Shown one piece after another: positions 1-5,707 of a stretch of 6,007 nt of DNA. Every line of letters starts with the position of its first letter. The stretch's first letter is position 1. Below the pieces are notes generated by a model. It saw only the letters and a list, made by a program, of their open reading frames with translations, was not told the origin of the DNA and did not search any database. Source of the stretch: an uncultured Bacteriovorax sp. (lineage in GTDB: Bacteria > Bdellovibrionota > Bacteriovoracia > Bacteriovoracales > Bacteriovoracaceae); contig CALUDF010000208.1 in assembly GCA_943914745.1 (NCBI GenBank), positions 1 through 6,007 on the forward strand, written 5' to 3'. The position numbers and the translations under genes are program-made.

Positions 1-875
1 GTTTCGGGGTCCTTGAAAAATAAGGGCACATAAACTGGATAGTTTTCAAAAAGAAGCCCGTCACTTAAGCGAGCAAAAAGTGCTTTTCTGAATTCAAACT
101 TATTTTTAAAGGCCGGACCGAGTTGTGGAAGATTTTCTCTTAAAGTCACAGGAAAATCATGATGGGCTAAAATTCCAGCAGCAGGTGTAATGCAAACAGT
201 ATTTATCGATTGGTCGCGCAGAGTTTTTTGCGTGTCGAGGTCAATGGAGAAAATGCTCTCGATTAAATCGTCGAAGTACGAAAGCCTCACGGGATTTCCG
301 CCGACGGGATAGATGTCGAAGATTTGCCCCTTTTGAATAAAAGTTCCCGGTTCTTCGACTGAGGTGGCCGAAGAATATCCCATGCTCACTAATTTTTTTG
401 CGAGGTCAATTGGTGCGATGATGTCATCGGGCCTAATCATAAAACTAAATTCGTTGAAGAATTGTCTCGGCGGTGTTTTTAGTGAGAGCGCTTCAAAGCT
501 TGTGATGAGAATAAATTTTGTTTTACCTAAATCCATTCTTGTGAGTTTGCTCAACACTTCAAGTCGATCGTAAAAACTTTTTTCTGATGAAATCACTCCA
601 GAATATGGCGACGCTTCAAGTCCCGGATAAAACATTATTTCTATGTTGTTTTCGCTTTGGGCCAATTGAAGAGAGTTGAAAAATTCTTCGGCTTCATCGT
701 TTGTCGGAGCGATGATGAGCTGAGATTTTTTGAGAAATAATTTCGTATTTTCTCGCAAGAATGTGTTGAGAATGAACGACCACTGCTCCGTGGTTGCACC
801 GTATAAATTTAGTGGAGATGAAGCGTGTTCATCCCAATCTAAAATTTTTTGAAGCAGGGAATTAAAGTGACTCAT
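1..875 (-). CDS. mfd: Transcription-repair coupling factor Mfd, N-terminal part (3' end beyond window)
   Basis: Mfd is a cytoplasmic ATP-dependent DNA translocase that removes RNA polymerase stalled at DNA lesions and recruits UvrA for nucleotide excision repair. The reverse strand is open from an ATG at 875 to the left edge: 291 residues of a protein that is usually about 1,100-1,200 long. What is visible is the UvrB-like 1a-2-1b module that contacts UvrA. Diagnostic stretches are LIIAPTNDEAEEF (53-65), YPGLEASPYSGV (83-94), SFEALSLKTPP (126-136), VEEPGTFIQKGQIFDIYPVG (173-192), RLSYFDD.IESIFSIDLDTQKTL (197-219) and YVPLFF near the end. These align by eye with E. coli Mfd (HGEYATRGALLDLFPMG, YRLDFFDDEIDS, FDVDSQRTL, QPLFF). 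The P-loop position reads GATTEQWS (26-33) without the lysine of UvrB, as is normal for this non-catalytic module of Mfd. The RNA polymerase-interacting and translocase domains lie outside the window. An in-frame stop at 888-890 and the lack of another ATG before it support this start, although no strong Shine-Dalgarno sequence precedes it. Confidence 0.93.
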   Translation of the reverse strand, partial: MSHFNSLLQKILDWDEHASSPLNLYGATTEQWSFILNTFLRENTKLFLKKSQLIIAPTNDEAEEFFNSLQLAQSENNIEIMFYPGLEASPYSGVISSEKSFYDRLEVLSKLTRMDLGKTKFILITSFEALSLKTPPRQFFNEFSFMIRPDDIIAPIDLAKKLVSMGYSSATSVEEPGTFIQKGQIFDIYPVGGNPVRLSYFDDLIESIFSIDLDTQKTLRDQSINTVCITPAAGILAHHDFPVTLRENLPQLGPAFKNKFEFRKALFARLSDGLLFENYPVYVPLFFKDPE

Positions 876-902
876 ATGACTATCATTTCAACTAATAAAA
901 CA

Positions 903-930
903 TTTCCAAGATATTATATTTTCGTGTAAT
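903..930 (+). promoter_or_regulatory. Candidate promoter for the nuo operon
   Basis: TTTCCA (903-908, 4 of 6 matches to TTGACA) and TGTAAT (925-930, 5 of 6 to TATAAT) are separated by 16 bases. Transcription would begin near 937 and leave a leader of roughly 37 bases before nuoA. The site overlaps the candidate mfd promoter on the other strand, so the two could compete. No operator for a known regulator was recognised. The main promoter could differ from this one. Confidence 0.3.
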
Positions 931-939
931 CTAAGGAAA
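913..939 (-). promoter_or_regulatory. Candidate promoter for mfd
   Basis: On the reverse strand a perfect TATAAT lies at 918-913, about 38 bases before the mfd start. The best upstream element is TTTCCT at 939-934, a weak -35 with a short 15-base spacer. The A/T tracts at 942-960 lie immediately upstream and could act as an UP-like element. AT-rich intergenic DNA gives such matches by chance, so this is a prediction from position and the -10 box only. Confidence 0.35.
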
Positions 940-941
940 CT

Positions 942-960
942 AAAAAAATAGGATTTTTTT
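942..960 (+). repeat. A7 / T7 inverted repeat in the nuoA leader
   Basis: Seven A (942-948), the spacer TAGGA, then seven T (954-960) form a perfect but purely A/T inverted repeat ending two bases before the nuoA Shine-Dalgarno sequence. As RNA it would be a weak all-A-U stem. As DNA it is a pair of bend-prone tracts between the divergent genes. It has no GC-rich stem, so it does not look like an intrinsic terminator. Its function is unknown and it may be just AT-rich spacer. Confidence 0.35.
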
Positions 961-973
961 CTCGGAGATCAAG

Positions 974-1408
974 ATGTCGACATTTAATCTAGACGTCTAC
1001 ATGCCCGTCGTAATTTTAATTGCGCTCGCACTACTTGTGGCAGGTGGATCACTCTTTTTGGGGAGCTTAATTCGCCCTCACAACCCAAACAAACTCAAGG
1101 AAACCGCATACGAGTGTGGTGAAGAGCCTGTTGGGACAGCTTGGGCAAACTTCAACGTTCGTTTCTACGTTGTTGCACTTATCTTCATCATTTTCGATGT
1201 TGAAAGTGCTTTGATGTTTCCAGTTGCGGCCGTGTTTAAAAGATTTAATGAAATTGGAATGGGTGGGACGCTTCTTATGTCGATCCTTACTTTCGTTCTT
1301 GTTCTTGTGGCTGGGATTGTATACTGCTGGAAAAAAGGCGACCTTGATTGGGTTAAAAGCTTTCAGCAAGTCAACCAGGCTCCACCTACTTTCGGGAAAA
1401 AGGACTAG
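974..1408 (+). CDS. nuoA: NADH-quinone oxidoreductase subunit A (complex I, ND3 homologue)
   Basis: This small membrane subunit of complex I sits beside NuoH near the quinone-binding site in the cytoplasmic membrane. The 144-residue length is typical. Three membrane segments are visible at about residues 11-33, 63-88 and 98-117. The family hallmarks are present: the TM1-TM2 loop with YECGEEPVG (46-54), whose cysteine (C48) corresponds to the loop cysteine of ND3, then NVRFYVVALIFIIFDVESA (61-79) with the conserved acidic residues D75 and E77, and LMFP following. The start is the ATG with CGGAG (963-967) six bases upstream. It is the first gene of the operon and ends two bases before nuoH. In the classical order nuoB would come next, but here nuoH does. 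A long reverse-strand reading frame over this gene is a shadow. Confidence 0.97.
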   Translation: MSTFNLDVYMPVVILIALALLVAGGSLFLGSLIRPHNPNKLKETAYECGEEPVGTAWANFNVRFYVVALIFIIFDVESALMFPVAAVFKRFNEIGMGGTLLMSILTFVLVLVAGIVYCWKKGDLDWVKSFQQVNQAPPTFGKKD

Positions 1409-1410
1409 GC

Positions 1411-2604
1411 ATGAATTCAACTGTAGTATCGTATTTTGCACAATCAAATGAATTTCAAAACATCGTTGGGTCGCTTTCAAGAGTCTTAGGATTTGATGCC
1501 ACTTCACTCGTTGCTTTCGTTATCTTCGCAATCTTCGCGCTCATCATCGTTGGTGCCATGGCGACAATCGGTGGTCTTGGAACTTACGCTGAAAGAAAGG
1601 TTTCGGCCGATCTTCAAGCTCGTATGGGTCCAAACCGCGTAGGTCCATTTGGTCTTCTTCAATTCCTCGCTGACGGGGTGAAGATGATTTTAAAAGAAGA
1701 CATCGTCACGACAAATGCAGATAGATTTACTTTCAACCTAGCTCCAGTCCTGTGTATGATCGGAGTTTTTGCCACTCTTGCGGTTGTCCCTTACTCAAGT
1801 GGTTTTATGCTGACGGATCTTAACGTTGGTATTTTTTATCTTCTTGGTATGGCCTCTCTTGTTGGAGTTGGCGTCTTCCTTGGTGGATACGCTTCAAACT
1901 CAAAGTGGTCTATGCTTGGTGGGATGAGAGGTGCTTCGCAAATCATCTCTTACGAAATCCCGGCAACGATCACAATCATCTCAATCGTTCTTCTTGCTGG
2001 TGGCCTTTCAATGAAAACATTGATTAATGGTCAAGGTGGAGCACCACACGAGTGGTTCATTCTTCACAACCCTTTTGCCTTCATCGGCTTTTTCGTCTTC
2101 TTCATCTCAGCTCTTGCTGAAACAAACCGCGCCCCATTTGACTTACCTGAAGCGGAATCAGAACTCGTTTCTGGTTACCATACAGAGTATACCGGGATGA
2201 AATTCGGTCTATTCGCTCTTGCTGAATACATCGAAGTTTTCGTTGTCTGCGGTGTAGCTGTTGCCCTTTTCCTTGGTGGATATAAAGTTCCTTTCGATCT
2301 TGGATCTGGAGCAGTTCTAGTAGAAAAACTTGGACTAGATGCCATGCTTGCTCAAAACGTTGGCCAGCTTCTAGAATTAGGGTCTTTCTTTACAAAAACT
2401 CTTGCTCTTTATTATGTCGTTATTTGGGTTCGTTGGACGCTTCCACGTCTTCGCGTTGACCAACTAATGACTCTTTGTTGGAAATACTTAACTCCAATCG
2501 CGATTTTCAACCTATTAGGTTGTGCGATCTGGATGTACGCGTTTGAAGGAAAATCAATTTTTAATTTAATTATGACAGCTACTTCTGGTGGCGGACATCA
2601 CTAA
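1411..2604 (+). CDS. nuoH: NADH-quinone oxidoreductase subunit H (complex I, ND1 homologue)
   Basis: NuoH anchors the membrane arm to the peripheral arm, forms much of the quinone chamber and carries the acidic E-channel that links quinone chemistry to proton pumping. Both classical family signatures are present: AERKV (60-64) followed by ARMGPNRVGPFGLLQFLADG (70-89) and KMILKED (91-97), and ETNRAPFDLPEAESELVSGY (237-256). SYEIP (180-184) and RWTLPRLRVDQLM (341-353) are also conserved. At 397 residues it is longer than most family members (about 325-365 from general knowledge). The extra length is an N-terminal lead of about 30 residues before the first membrane helix (about 32-55) and an enlarged loop at about 290-325 before the last helices. 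The ATG at 1411 is preceded by AAGGA about six bases upstream, inside the end of nuoA, so the long N-terminus is probably real. The gene is two bases from nuoA and 21 from nuoJ; nuoI, usually between H and J, is missing. Confidence 0.97.
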   Translation: MNSTVVSYFAQSNEFQNIVGSLSRVLGFDATSLVAFVIFAIFALIIVGAMATIGGLGTYAERKVSADLQARMGPNRVGPFGLLQFLADGVKMILKEDIVTTNADRFTFNLAPVLCMIGVFATLAVVPYSSGFMLTDLNVGIFYLLGMASLVGVGVFLGGYASNSKWSMLGGMRGASQIISYEIPATITIISIVLLAGGLSMKTLINGQGGAPHEWFILHNPFAFIGFFVFFISALAETNRAPFDLPEAESELVSGYHTEYTGMKFGLFALAEYIEVFVVCGVAVALFLGGYKVPFDLGSGAVLVEKLGLDAMLAQNVGQLLELGSFFTKTLALYYVVIWVRWTLPRLRVDQLMTLCWKYLTPIAIFNLLGCAIWMYAFEGKSIFNLIMTATSGGGHH

Positions 2605-2614
2605 TTAAAGGATA

Positions 2615-2619
2615 GGGAG
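2615..2619 (+). promoter_or_regulatory. Ribosome binding site fixing the GTG start of nuoJ
   Basis: GGGAG sits six bases before GTG at 2626. A second purine run, AAAGGA (2607-2612), is further away. The spacing supports GTG, and this start makes the first helix of NuoJ complete. Confidence 0.7.
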
Positions 2620-2625
2620 AATACT

Positions 2626-3162
2626 GTGTTTTCAAATACACTCTTTTTAGTTTCTGCATTACTCACTATCGGTGGGGCATTGGCAGTTGTTGTGAGTAAA
2701 AACCTGATGCACGCTTGTATCTACCTTCTTGCTTCATTATTTGGAGTAGCTGGTCTTTACGCTTGTATTGGAGCAGACTTCCTGGCGGCAACTCAGTTGG
2801 TTGTTTACGCTGGTGGGGTTATCATTCTCATGCTTTTTGCGATCATGCTTACAGGTGGTTCTGGAAACCGCGTGAATAAGTATGGCCTTGAGAAAATCCC
2901 GGCAATGGGTAATCCAAAGACTTACTTCTTTGCTGGTTTTGCAGCGATCGTTTCAGCTGCTGTCCTTATTAAGGTGTTAATTCCAGTTTTCCAAAACAGC
3001 GCTAATAATGTTGTCTCGGCCAACACTCCGACAGTTGAAAAAATCGGAACTCTTTTAGCAACAGACCATATTCTAGCTTTTGAAATTTCATCGGTTCTAC
3101 TACTGGGCGCCCTTGTTGGTGCGGCAGTCATTTCTAGACCAAGGAAAGAAATCCATGATTAG
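2626..3162 (+). CDS. nuoJ: NADH-quinone oxidoreductase subunit J (complex I, ND6 homologue)
   Basis: NuoJ is a five-helix membrane subunit between the quinone module (NuoH/A) and the antiporter-like subunits. Its third helix is thought to rearrange during the coupling cycle. The 178-residue length is close to that of E. coli NuoJ. The hallmark ADFLAATQLVVYAGGV (50-65) followed by IILMLFAIML (66-75) is the conserved third helix with its tyrosine (Y61). Other helices lie at about 3-23, 28-48, 100-121 and 148-170, the last containing the conserved glutamate region AFEISSVLLLGALVGAAV. The start is GTG with a well-placed ribosome binding site. The coding end overlaps the nuoK start by 8 bases, which suggests translational coupling. 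The small reverse-strand frame over its 3' half is a shadow. Confidence 0.96.
   Translation: MFSNTLFLVSALLTIGGALAVVVSKNLMHACIYLLASLFGVAGLYACIGADFLAATQLVVYAGGVIILMLFAIMLTGGSGNRVNKYGLEKIPAMGNPKTYFFAGFAAIVSAAVLIKVLIPVFQNSANNVVSANTPTVEKIGTLLATDHILAFEISSVLLLGALVGAAVISRPRKEIHD
3141..3145 (+). promoter_or_regulatory. Ribosome binding site fixing the nuoK start
   Basis: AAGGA inside the end of nuoJ lies nine bases before the ATG at 3155. It supports this ATG over an upstream in-frame ATG at 3080, which would add 25 non-family residues. Confidence 0.7.
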
Positions 3163-3460
3163 TTTAGGCGCCTACTTAGGCATTTCATTCATTCTTTTTC
3201 TTTGTGGCGTCATGGTGATGATCGCAAGAAAGAACATTATTGCGATTCTTCTTGGGATCGAGCTTATTTTGAACGCTTCTGCGCTTAACTTCGCAGCTTA
3301 TACAAAATTTGTTAACGGCAATCTTGAAGGCCACATCATGAGCTTATTCATTATTGTCATCGCTGCTGCAGAAGCTGCGGTTGGATTAGGGATCGTTATC
3401 AGATTCTTCCAATTAAGAGAAAGCATTCACATTGATGATGCTTCAACGTTACAGAACTAA
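3155..3460 (+). CDS. nuoK: NADH-quinone oxidoreductase subunit K (complex I, ND4L homologue)
   Basis: NuoK is a three-helix membrane subunit, related to MrpC, that carries two buried glutamates in the central proton axis. The chosen ATG gives 101 residues, the usual family length. An ATG at 3080 in the same frame would add 25 residues (MKFHRFYYWAP...) that overlap nuoJ and resemble nothing in the family, so it is rejected. Helices lie at about 4-23, 28-48 and 61-85. Key residues are E36 in GIELILNASALNF (34-46), matching E. coli E36, and E73 in AAAEAAVGLGI (70-80), matching E. coli E72. The C-terminal IDDAS resembles the IDSVSE tail of E. coli NuoK. The gene overlaps nuoJ by 8 bases and is followed by three consecutive in-frame TAA codons and a 35-base gap to nuoL. 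Confidence 0.97.
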   Translation: MISLGAYLGISFILFLCGVMVMIARKNIIAILLGIELILNASALNFAAYTKFVNGNLEGHIMSLFIIVIAAAEAAVGLGIVIRFFQLRESIHIDDASTLQN

Positions 3461-3495
3461 TAATAAGGTAAGGATCGTAAAAGGATATAGAAACC

Positions 3496-5661
3496 ATGGA
3501 TTATACAGTCTCAACTATTGCACCGATTGTACTATTGCCGTTTTTTGCTTTCGTGATTAACGTTTTCTTGGCAAAGCGCATTCCGATTGCGGCAGTGGCA
3601 TTAAGTACATTAGCAATTTTCGGCTCATTTATTTACGCTTTAAGAATCTTCCTAGATTTTCAAAACGTTTATGCCGTTAACTATCACATCCACAAAGTTT
3701 TCACTTGGTTTGACTTAAGTGCAGGTGAGCATCTCTTTAAAGTTAACATGGGTATCTATATAGATAACATGACGGCAACGATGCTTTTAATGGTCACGGC
3801 CGTTGCGACTTTGATTCACGTCTTCTCGACTTGGTACATGCACGATGATGCGCGCTTTGCCCGCTTCTTCGTTTATATGTCGCTCTTTACTTCAGCGATG
3901 CTGGGTCTTGTTCTTTCAGATAACCTGCTTTCAGTCTTTATTTTCTGGGAGTTAATGGGATTCTGTTCATACTCGCTGATTGGTTTCTACTACGAAAAAG
4001 AAGGTGCAGGAAACGCTTCAATGAAAGCTTTCATGACCACAAGAGTTGGGGACGTTTTCTTTTTAATGGGTATCCTTATTATTTGGGTAATCGTTGGAAA
4101 CACAACTTTCGTCGATCTTTATGCAGCTATCGGAGCTGGTAAATTCGGTGGGACTTTCGACGTTTTCGGTCTTTCTCTTCCAATCGCTACAATTGGCGCT
4201 CTTTGTATCTTCGCGGGTACAATGGGGAAATCAGCACAATTTCCAATCCACGTTTGGTTACCAGACGCGATGTTTGGGCCAACTCCATGTTCGGCCCTGA
4301 TCCACGCAGCAACAATGGTTGCCGCTGGTGTTTACTTATCTTTAAGAGTTTTCCCGTTAATGGAAGTTGGGCATATCACTATGTTCATCGCTTACATCGG
4401 TGCAATCACGGCCTTTGGTGCCGCCACAATTGCGCTGATCCAAACGGACATCAAAGCAGTTCTAGCTTATTCTACGATTTCTCAGCTTGGTTACATGGTT
4501 ATTGGAATCGGTGTTGGTTCATACAACGCAGCTTTCATGCACCTGATTACTCACGCTGTCTTTAAAGCATGTCTCTTCCTTTCAGCGGGTTCAGTTATCC
4601 ACTCGATTCACTGCCAGGAAATGCCACAGATGGGTGGTCTTCGTAAGAAGCTTCCATACACATTCTTTGCAATGCTACTTTGCTGTTTTGCTATCGCGGG
4701 TGTTCCGTTCTTCTCAGGATTTGTTTCTAAAGACAGAATTCTCGGGGACGCGCTTGTCATGGCCATCGACAACAAAGCTTATATCCCGGTAGCTTTACTA
4801 GGATTTGGTGGTGCACTTCTAACAGCTTTCTACATGTTCAGAATGCTGTTTTTAACTTTCTTTGGCGAGCCACGCGATCACCATGTTTACGATCACGCTC
4901 ACGAAGAGCACATTGGATGGAACTCAAACATCCCTCTTCTTATCCTTTCTGTTTTCACTCTTGGATTATTTTATTCAGGATCTTTCACAGGTCAGGGAGA
5001 AGTAAATCTTTTTGGATCAAAGTACGAATGGTTCCAGACTTTAATTCATAAGCCAGAAGTTTCTCACTTAGAGCACTTCGCGCACTATGAAAGAGAAGAC
5101 CTGGGAGCAACTGACACTCGTGATAAAGTTGAGCTTCCAAAGGCAGCTTACGATGCTAGCCACGGTCTTGATGAGCACAGAGCTCACCATGTTCACCTGG
5201 TTCACAGAATTGGTGCTGTGCTTTCTATCATCATCGCTTTTGCGGGAATTTTCATCGCTTACTCAATGTTTGTGAAGAAGACACTGAATCCTGGGTGGTG
5301 GGCAAATACTTTTGCCGGATGGAGAAGAGCTCTTCAAAACAAATACTACTTCGATGACCTTTATATTGGAAAAATCATTCAGAAGGGACTTGTGCCATTT
5401 AATGCACTTCTAGCTAAGTTCGACTGGGATTTCTACGATGCCATGGTAATCGATGGAACAGCGGTTCTTAACCGTTGGGCCTATAACATTTCTCGCTGGA
5501 TCGACAACAACATCGTCGATAGCGGAATGGTTGATGGGACAGGGGCAAGTGTTCGTTTAATGAACGTTGTCCTGCGCACACTTCAGTCTGGACGAGTGCA
5601 GTTGTACTTTGTGGTCCTGATCGTTGTATTAGCAAGCTACGTATTAACTTTAAGATTTTAG
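3496..5661 (+). CDS. nuoL: NADH-quinone oxidoreductase subunit L (complex I, ND5 homologue, antiporter-like proton pump)
   Basis: NuoL is the distal antiporter-like subunit that pumps protons and sends a long lateral helix along the membrane arm. Core pump residues are in place: E152 in FWELMGFCSYSLIGFYY (150-166), R183 and D186 in TTRVGD, K245 in GTMGKSAQFP, H270 in GPTPCSALIHAATM (261-274), QTDIKAVLAYSTISQLGYM (316-334), H349, H353 and K357 in MHLITHAVFKACLFL, and K412/D413 in FVSKDRIL. It is 721 residues, about 100 more than E. coli NuoL. The surplus lies mainly in a His-rich hydrophilic part after helix 12 (about 459-472 and 518-570) and in the soluble C-terminal region (about 605-695). 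The lateral helix and closing membrane helix are represented by about 616-697 and 703-720 (RVQLYFVVLIVV). The start has AAAAGGA (3479-3485) ten bases upstream. Small + strand frames inside the gene are shadows. Confidence 0.97.
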   Translation: MDYTVSTIAPIVLLPFFAFVINVFLAKRIPIAAVALSTLAIFGSFIYALRIFLDFQNVYAVNYHIHKVFTWFDLSAGEHLFKVNMGIYIDNMTATMLLMVTAVATLIHVFSTWYMHDDARFARFFVYMSLFTSAMLGLVLSDNLLSVFIFWELMGFCSYSLIGFYYEKEGAGNASMKAFMTTRVGDVFFLMGILIIWVIVGNTTFVDLYAAIGAGKFGGTFDVFGLSLPIATIGALCIFAGTMGKSAQFPIHVWLPDAMFGPTPCSALIHAATMVAAGVYLSLRVFPLMEVGHITMFIAYIGAITAFGAATIALIQTDIKAVLAYSTISQLGYMVIGIGVGSYNAAFMHLITHAVFKACLFLSAGSVIHSIHCQEMPQMGGLRKKLPYTFFAMLLCCFAIAGVPFFSGFVSKDRILGDALVMAIDNKAYIPVALLGFGGALLTAFYMFRMLFLTFFGEPRDHHVYDHAHEEHIGWNSNIPLLILSVFTLGLFYSGSFTGQGEVNLFGSKYEWFQTLIHKPEVSHLEHFAHYEREDLGATDTRDKVELPKAAYDASHGLDEHRAHHVHLVHRIGAVLSIIIAFAGIFIAYSMFVKKTLNPGWWANTFAGWRRALQNKYYFDDLYIGKIIQKGLVPFNALLAKFDWDFYDAMVIDGTAVLNRWAYNISRWIDNNIVDSGMVDGTGASVRLMNVVLRTLQSGRVQLYFVVLIVVLASYVLTLRF

Positions 5662-5684
5662 TTTTTTTATATAGTAACTTTTCG

Positions 5685-5690
5685 AAGGAG
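5685..5690 (+). promoter_or_regulatory. Ribosome binding site fixing the GTG start of nuoM
   Basis: AAGGAG lies eight bases before GTG at 5699. An in-frame TGA at 5693-5695 excludes any earlier start in this frame, and the GTG at 5692 is in another frame. Confidence 0.75.
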
Positions 5691-5694
5691 AGTG

Positions 5695-5707
5695 ACCGGT
5701 GGCCGGT
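5695..5707 (+). promoter_or_regulatory. Small GC-rich hairpin over the nuoM start codon
   Basis: ACCGG (5695-5699), TGG, CCGGT (5703-5707) can form a five-pair stem with a three-base loop. The G of the GTG start is in the stem and the TG in the loop. The surrounding leader is AT-rich, so the stem stands out, but it is short and may be chance. If it forms, it would limit initiation unless ribosomes leaving nuoL open it. Confidence 0.3.

Noticed and set aside
364..573. Plus-strand open frame of 69 codons in the left part
   Set aside because: It is antisense to mfd, whose reverse-strand translation matches the Mfd N-terminal module throughout.
1067..1507. Reverse-strand open frame of 146 codons over nuoA and the start of nuoH
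   Set aside because: It lies antisense to a clear nuoA with full family motifs, crosses the nuoA-nuoH junction, and its translation has no recognisable domain.
3080..3154. Upstream ATG extending nuoK by 25 residues
   Set aside because: The extra residues are out-of-frame nuoJ sequence, while the ATG at 3155 has its own ribosome binding site and gives the standard length.
4203..4565. Plus-strand open frame of 120 codons inside nuoL
   Set aside because: It is a shadow in another frame of the most conserved part of NuoL; its tryptophan- and cysteine-rich translation has no family features.
5662..5698. T-rich stretch after nuoL as a transcription terminator
   Set aside because: The T run directly follows the stop codon with no GC-rich stem before it, and nuoM follows with its own ribosome binding site in the same operon.
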